A DNA stretch of 64,000 nucleotides from Marinifilum flexuosum. GTDB taxonomy: Bacteria > Bacteroidota > Bacteroidia > Bacteroidales > Marinifilaceae. A program made the position numbers and the translations under genes. The notes beneath the pieces are model-generated. The model had not been told where the DNA came from. It saw only the letters and a list, made by a program, of their open reading frames with translations, and did no database searches. The stretch spans positions 1 through 64,000 of the forward strand of contig NZ_RAPQ01000014.1 in the NCBI RefSeq assembly GCF_003610555.1, in the 5' to 3' direction. Below, one piece after another: positions 60,114 through 64,000 of this stretch; within the stretch, counting starts at the first letter, position 1; each line of letters begins with the position of its first letter.

Positions 60114-61205
60114 TTAGCTTAAATTTCGTCTATATTCTTGTCCGCCTTGAATTCCGCCAATCGCCTCCATCACCATTTCTTGTTCCAAATCACTTTTCCA
60201 GCCCATTTTCGACAATTCATGCTTTACAGCCAGTTCATTTTTTCCTTTCACAAAATGATACATTGCATAATCAATCACCTCAACAGGTACTCTCTCGATA
60301 GAAATGTTTACGATAGCAGCAACTGTTCTTAAAAATCCAATCAAGTATGATAGGCCAATCTGAATAGCCCACGAAACAACAAGACCAATAGCACCAACAT
60401 TCATACTTTTGATTGTTAAACCTTGTTCCATGCGCAATTTTATAAATTCAAAGAATCCAATCGGATCATTTCCATACCTTGTCAGTACAAGCTGATACTG
60501 AAACACCTGATTCATCAAAAAGGTAAGAACAATCCCACCGATCAACACATATTTAATTTTGCCCCAATCAGTATAATTACCCTGTTTCATTAAAAGCTTC
60601 AAAACAAATGCAAGACTAACGCCCACGCCCAATTCAAATAAAAAGATCACGTACATTCCTTCAAGCGACAACAGCGCAATCACAAATGCCAGGAATAACG
60701 ATACAACACCAACTCCAAGCAAAGGCACCCATAACTGTGGCTCTTTGTATTTTTCAGGAACAGGCAAAGATTCAGGCACTTCATAATCATCCCAATTGTC
60801 CTTTCTCTCAACCTCTTTCTCAAGCTCAACAAGTTTGTCAGCATCGTAGTCTTTCAAAACTTCATTAAAGGCGAAAATAAACAGCTTCACTCTTTTTGAG
60901 TTTTTACCCATATCCCACATTTCATTCCCAAGCGATTCACTCTTTACCTCTACTTCGCCCGAATGATTGGCTTTGGCAACAATACTATGTGTCGAACTTC
61001 CAAAGCTATTAGCCCTTTTGGCTTCAATCTGATGGTCATCAAAATAAACAAGCTCCCAGTCCAAAGCTTCAAAAGCCATTTTCGCAATCTCAACAAAAAC
61101 CCTTGCTTTTATCCCTATCCTAAACTCTTCTTTATACTTCGGCGTAAAAGCAAACGAATGCTTTCCCTTTATATCAGCTTCAAAATCTTTATACTTCTTA
61201 TCCAT
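60114..61205 (-). CDS. Membrane protein of unknown function
   Basis: Protein of 363 residues. A soluble N-terminal domain of about 150 residues (MDKKYKDFEADIKGKHSFAF) is followed by about five membrane helices (from LWVPLLGVGVVSLFLAF on) and a C-terminal cytoplasmic part with a helix (KNELAVKHELSKMGWKSDLE) that looks like a short UBA-type or similar three-helix unit. No family recognised. It leads an operon with the two small paralogues. Confidence 0.6.
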   Translation of the reverse strand: MDKKYKDFEADIKGKHSFAFTPKYKEEFRIGIKARVFVEIAKMAFEALDWELVYFDDHQIEAKRANSFGSSTHSIVAKANHSGEVEVKSESLGNEMWDMGKNSKRVKLFIFAFNEVLKDYDADKLVELEKEVERKDNWDDYEVPESLPVPEKYKEPQLWVPLLGVGVVSLFLAFVIALLSLEGMYVIFLFELGVGVSLAFVLKLLMKQGNYTDWGKIKYVLIGGIVLTFLMNQVFQYQLVLTRYGNDPIGFFEFIKLRMEQGLTIKSMNVGAIGLVVSWAIQIGLSYLIGFLRTVAAIVNISIERVPVEVIDYAMYHFVKGKNELAVKHELSKMGWKSDLEQEMVMEAIGGIQGGQEYRRNLS

Positions 61206-61268
61206 TTGTGATATCTGTTTTTTTAATTAGCGGTGAATATTCCTTCAAACTCTGACATAAACATTAGC

Positions 61269-61724
61269 TCATTCCTTTGCATAGATTCTAATCATTCCTC
61301 CAACTTTTTTCATGCCATGCTTCATCACTGCTTTAAGCGGAGGAACAACAATTATTGAATCAACCAATTCTGGATTAACAGCATTAAAACCATTTGGTCC
61401 ACTTGCTTTATCATTAATAAACACATCAGGATTGGCTTTAAAATAAAGAATAGGAAAAACTTGTTTCATAATCACTTTCTTAGGCAATCTTGTTTGAATC
61501 ACATACAATCCCCCCTTGCCATAATCGCCCATGAACACACAAGCCGAATCTGGTTCAATAAAAAAGCTTTCTACAATATCACTTTCATTAAAATCTTTCA
61601 GGAATTCTTCTTTCGATAGATTGATAAAATATCCATCAACAGCCACAATCGGCACTTCTTGCGAATATGCAATAACGGATACAAACAAAAATAAAATCGT
61701 GTAAACTTGTTTCGTAAAATTCAT
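61269..61724 (-). CDS. Exported TonB-plug-like small protein
   Basis: Protein of 151 residues with a Sec signal peptide (MNFTKQVYTILFLFVSVIAYS). The mature part resembles the plug of TonB-dependent receptors (FINLSKEEFLKDFNESDIVE, then FMGDYGKGGLYVIQTRL and, later, KVGGMIRIYAKE), without any barrel. Bacteroidota have such stand-alone plug-like domains. Function unknown. Confidence 0.6.
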   Translation of the reverse strand: MNFTKQVYTILFLFVSVIAYSQEVPIVAVDGYFINLSKEEFLKDFNESDIVESFFIEPDSACVFMGDYGKGGLYVIQTRLPKKVIMKQVFPILYFKANPDVFINDKASGPNGFNAVNPELVDSIIVVPPLKAVMKHGMKKVGGMIRIYAKE

Positions 61725-61869
61725 ATGCTAATTATTTTCAATCATTCTGCTCGGTTAAAACCTGTGCCTTATTACTCACAACCCTCTTTGCAATAAAATC
61801 ACAAAGCACTCTTCTCATGCCACTTTAACATCTCATCCCCTTCTAACCCTAACTCAATTTGTTGCGGTC

Positions 61870-61911
61870 AACTCCCCTTCTCCTCGAGGAGAAGGGGCTG
61901 GGGGTTGAGGT
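61870..61911. repeat. CCCCTTCTCC-TCGA-GGAGAAGGGG palindrome
   Basis: Perfect inverted repeat with arms CCCCTTCTCC and GGAGAAGGGG. Best-conserved copy of the dispersed family also at 29951-29996 and, in shorter form, at 5071, 25571 and 35987. Confidence 0.7.
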
Positions 61912-61936
61912 ATTTTCCCAACACAAAATCAAACAA

Positions 61937-62644
61937 CTACTCTTCTTCATCCAAATCAATTAAAAAGTCGATGCAAAGCTCAACTGTTTCTTTTTGGTCA
62001 TTATACCCCCAATAAGTTGGATAGTAACCATCACCCCAACCTGATGCAAACATCATAACATTCATTTCTGATTCACCGCTAAGAACATGGTTGTTCCAAT
62101 CTCCTAAATCTCTTGAATATTGATGCGAAGCAGAGTACTTCTCAAACTCCTGAGCCAATAAATCATCGTAATAGTTTTGATCCGGATTCTTTTCATAGAA
62201 CTCATCCATCTTATTCAGATACCTTACATTGGTTTCCTCATCAAGAAAACAAGCCAAGCCAGCATCAACAGGAAAGCCAAAGTATTCACCATCCTTTATA
62301 CTGCTTAAATCATCAATCTTCATATCATCAGTCACAGCAAGTATCCAGCTTGTAGCTTTCTCTGCTCGGAACTTAATTTTAGCAAAAGCCACTCTGTAAT
62401 GTTCAGGTTCAACTTCAGCAATATAAATACACACAGGATATGTACCCGGATGAACCGTACGAGAAAACGGCTTTATGCTATGAGTAAAAAAAGGATCGCT
62501 TGCTATAATTCTACCTGTAGGCAAATGAATATTTCCAATCTCTATTTCCTTCAGCTCATCCGAATTCGAATCAGACAATTCATAACGAATCTCCAAGTCG
62601 CGATGTGCTAACTTCTGTTTTTTAAATAAATCGAATAATCCCAT
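61937..62644 (-). CDS. DUF4241 protein
   Basis: Protein of 235 residues with the DUF4241 pattern: GNIHLPTGRIIASDPFF, VHPGTYPVCIYIAE, VAFAKIKF, and the end ASGWGDGYYPTYWGYN. DUF4241 domains occur in proteins of polymorphic-toxin immunity loci, but no toxin is seen here. Acidic, cytoplasmic. Starts MGLFDLFKKQK, similar to the small zinc-ribbon protein's start at 48398, which is a minor coincidence. Confidence 0.82.
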   Translation of the reverse strand: MGLFDLFKKQKLAHRDLEIRYELSDSNSDELKEIEIGNIHLPTGRIIASDPFFTHSIKPFSRTVHPGTYPVCIYIAEVEPEHYRVAFAKIKFRAEKATSWILAVTDDMKIDDLSSIKDGEYFGFPVDAGLACFLDEETNVRYLNKMDEFYEKNPDQNYYDDLLAQEFEKYSASHQYSRDLGDWNNHVLSGESEMNVMMFASGWGDGYYPTYWGYNDQKETVELCIDFLIDLDEEE

Positions 62645-62654
62645 GTTTTCTGAT

Positions 62655-62720
62655 TAGGACTAACACTGCGTATATGCACAGTATGCCTTTGTTGCACCTG
62701 CGGCAGGCATATTGGTTATA
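62655..62720. repeat. Intergenic inverted repeat, cassette-end-like
   Basis: CTAACACTGCGTATATG near one end, GGTTATATACATTATAGGC at the other; GTATGCC and GGCATA in the middle pair. Like 2747-2866 and 63853-63990, it lies at the edge of a single gene. Not a strict attC match. Confidence 0.35.
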
Positions 62721-62737
62721 TACATTATAGGCAAGCT

Positions 62738-63808
62738 TTATATTTTAATTAGTTTAATCACGTCTTTGTTAATAAATGGTCCTCCTGGGTAATTTTTTGT
62801 ATAGTCAAAACTTAACCAAATACCATCTTCATTTTGTACTACACCAAAATCATCGTCATAAATATCAGTGAAAAGCTTATTTAAAAGAGGTTTAACTTTC
62901 AAATTGAAATCGTATTTATTTTCAGCAACAAGAACCACAGGAAAAGCGTGTTGTTCAACCCAAACTATCCTTGTTTTTCCACCTACTGCTTTTATACACG
63001 CTGACATTAAAATTGAATAGTCATCACAATCTCCAGCCATTGAATTTAAACTTTCGGAAGCTTTTGCGTAATGCTCTACCTCTGATGGGTCTGAAACATA
63101 TTTCCATGAACCATTAATTGTTTTAAATACAGAAAAATACCTTATAATATCTCCATAGTTTTTAAACAATTCATCTTCATTCTCAGAAAAATATTCAATC
63201 GATGCCTTATTCGAAAACTGTTTAATTTCAGAACTATTATAGTCAACTGAACTTACTAAGTCACTTTCGACACTTAAAACAATAGCTTCATTAACATCCT
63301 TAATCAGATTTGGATTGTTCTCAAATTTCTTTTCTACTAATGATAAATAACTTCTAAAAGCTTTCTCATAAGTTAATCCTCTTTTGTTAAAATATTGATT
63401 ATATCCCATTTTCAAAAGCATGAAAACTAATAAACCAAATGCAAACCTTTTAAACTTATAAACAATGAAGTATAATACTAAAGCAAAAATAATAGCAATC
63501 ACAATCATTCTGGTCTCTATCGATTCAATAGGTATCCACATTAGATATTGGTAATAACCAACGACTAAAGGAATAGCTATAACTAAGGCTATTAAAAGCA
63601 GAACAACATGTCCGAAACAACCTATACCATTTTTGTTCTCCTCAATAATTGTCTCATTTTCTGATTTATCCTGTATATCACACTCTAGTCTATCGTTATA
63701 TTCTAGTTCTTCGTTGCAAGAAGGACATGTGAATTTCACACGTTTACCAGTTGGTACGTTAACTTTCTTTGAACACTTTGGGCAACTAACTACTTTTTTT
63801 TCTGTCAT
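62738..63808 (-). CDS. Zinc-ribbon/transglutaminase-like membrane protein
   Basis: Protein of 356 residues. The N-terminus is a zinc ribbon (CPKC at 9-12, CPSC at about 28-31). Two or three membrane helices follow (about 68-90, 100-130). The C-terminal half is a transglutaminase-like domain with probable triad Cys in GDCDDYS, His in EQHAFP and Asp in FDYTKNYPGG. Such domains can be peptidases or non-catalytic. The gene is bracketed by two intergenic inverted repeats, like a cassette, but no recombinase is seen. Confidence 0.75.
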   Translation of the reverse strand: MTEKKVVSCPKCSKKVNVPTGKRVKFTCPSCNEELEYNDRLECDIQDKSENETIIEENKNGIGCFGHVVLLLIALVIAIPLVVGYYQYLMWIPIESIETRMIVIAIIFALVLYFIVYKFKRFAFGLLVFMLLKMGYNQYFNKRGLTYEKAFRSYLSLVEKKFENNPNLIKDVNEAIVLSVESDLVSSVDYNSSEIKQFSNKASIEYFSENEDELFKNYGDIIRYFSVFKTINGSWKYVSDPSEVEHYAKASESLNSMAGDCDDYSILMSACIKAVGGKTRIVWVEQHAFPVVLVAENKYDFNLKVKPLLNKLFTDIYDDDFGVVQNEDGIWLSFDYTKNYPGGPFINKDVIKLIKI

Positions 63809-63852
63809 TTATTTTAAATCTATTGTTTTTATTAGGTTGTGTTTTTAATGTT

Positions 63853-63990
63853 TGCCAACGGTAAATTGTATAAGTAGTGGCAAATTGCGTGGTATTTTTC
63901 TATCGAATCCCAATGCAGTTTGAGTGGGCTACAAACCATGATATTTACTACATTGCCTATCATTCTTTAAACAAAATGTTAGCGTTTCGT
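63853..63990. repeat. Intergenic element at window end, cassette-end-like
   Basis: Begins GCCAACGG and ends ATGTTAGCG, with AAGTAGTGGCAAATTG and TACTACATTGCC as partly complementary inner parts. It looks related to the elements at 109-205, 2747-2866 and 62655-62720. Strict attC consensus is not met. Confidence 0.35.
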
Positions 63991-64000
63991 ATTTTATTTA

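Noticed and set aside
61937-62644. Toxin-immunity pair with the neighbouring gene
   Set aside because: DUF4241 can be found in immunity proteins, but neither neighbour has toxin features.

Overview
The window looks like chromosomal DNA of an AT-rich, probably anaerobic or microaerophilic member of the Bacteroidota, plausibly Marinilabiliales. That placement is an inference from several things: a V-type ATPase of the reduced A-B-E-DUF2764-D-I-K type, families common in that phylum (DUF2157/DUF4401/GDYXXLXY trio, STM3941 family, VIT-vWA proteins with a TonB C-terminus, retropepsin-like lipid-anchored or secreted proteins), TAnnTTTG-like promoter boxes, and short CCCCTTCTCC-type palindromes between genes. 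No rRNA, tRNA, CRISPR array, transposase or phage gene was recognised.

Layout. 1-5.9 kb (+): a DUF2157-DUF4401-GDYXXLXY membrane trio flanked by attC-like intergenic elements, then small secreted proteins, a SUFU-domain protein and a degenerate CPBP-like membrane protein. 6.0-15.4 kb (+): an MsbA-like ABC exporter and a seven-gene V-ATPase operon whose K subunit carries the residues of a sodium site. 15.4-16.2 kb: a non-coding block with a roughly 21-bp periodic word array. 16.2-19.8 kb: an M18 aminopeptidase (-), an exonuclease-fold/BRCT protein with a broken active site (+) and a nitroreductase (-).

19.85-43.1 kb, all on the minus strand, is the standout region. Read in the direction of transcription (right to left) it encodes three exported PQQ-type beta-propellers, an NHL-like propeller, a 69-residue Tat-type Cys protein, a Tat-type 4Fe-4S protein and a NapH-like membrane polyferredoxin; then a membrane-anchored propeller, a NuoE-NuoF (HydC-HydB-like) fusion and a GltD-like FeS flavoprotein that lacks its NAD(P)H Rossmann domain; then another propeller, an ABC ATPase with no permease and a propeller lipoprotein; finally a Cys-rich ferredoxin, a radical SAM enzyme, a DUF116-polyprenyl synthase fusion, a small prenyltransferase-repeat protein and a squalene-hopene-cyclase-like enzyme with an intact DxDDT motif. 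The collinearity and tight spacing suggest one functional unit: a cytoplasmic NADH/ferredoxin module, a membrane and periplasmic electron-transfer chain with many propeller proteins, and a branch making and cyclising a polyprenyl compound. I do not know a described system with this composition. It is the best candidate here for an undescribed system, and its role is inferred, not shown.

43.1-48.0 kb (+): an OB-fold lipoprotein, a six-hairpin glycosidase-like lipoprotein, an unknown protein and a GNAT acetyltransferase. 48.2-63.8 kb (-): a run of small envelope and housekeeping-accessory genes (zinc ribbon, thioredoxin, serine hydrolase, retropepsin-like, STM3941, VIT-vWA-TonB fusion, DUF3592, DUF3298-like, several unknown membrane proteins, DUF4241, a transglutaminase-like protein). 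The last of these is bracketed by intergenic inverted-repeat elements like those at the left end.

The non-coding DNA is unusually structured: two arrays of short words spaced about 20-21 bp apart, three copies of a 110-130 bp element whose stems pair despite different sequence, and several dispersed palindromes, some of which supply stop codons of genes in the large minus-strand cluster.
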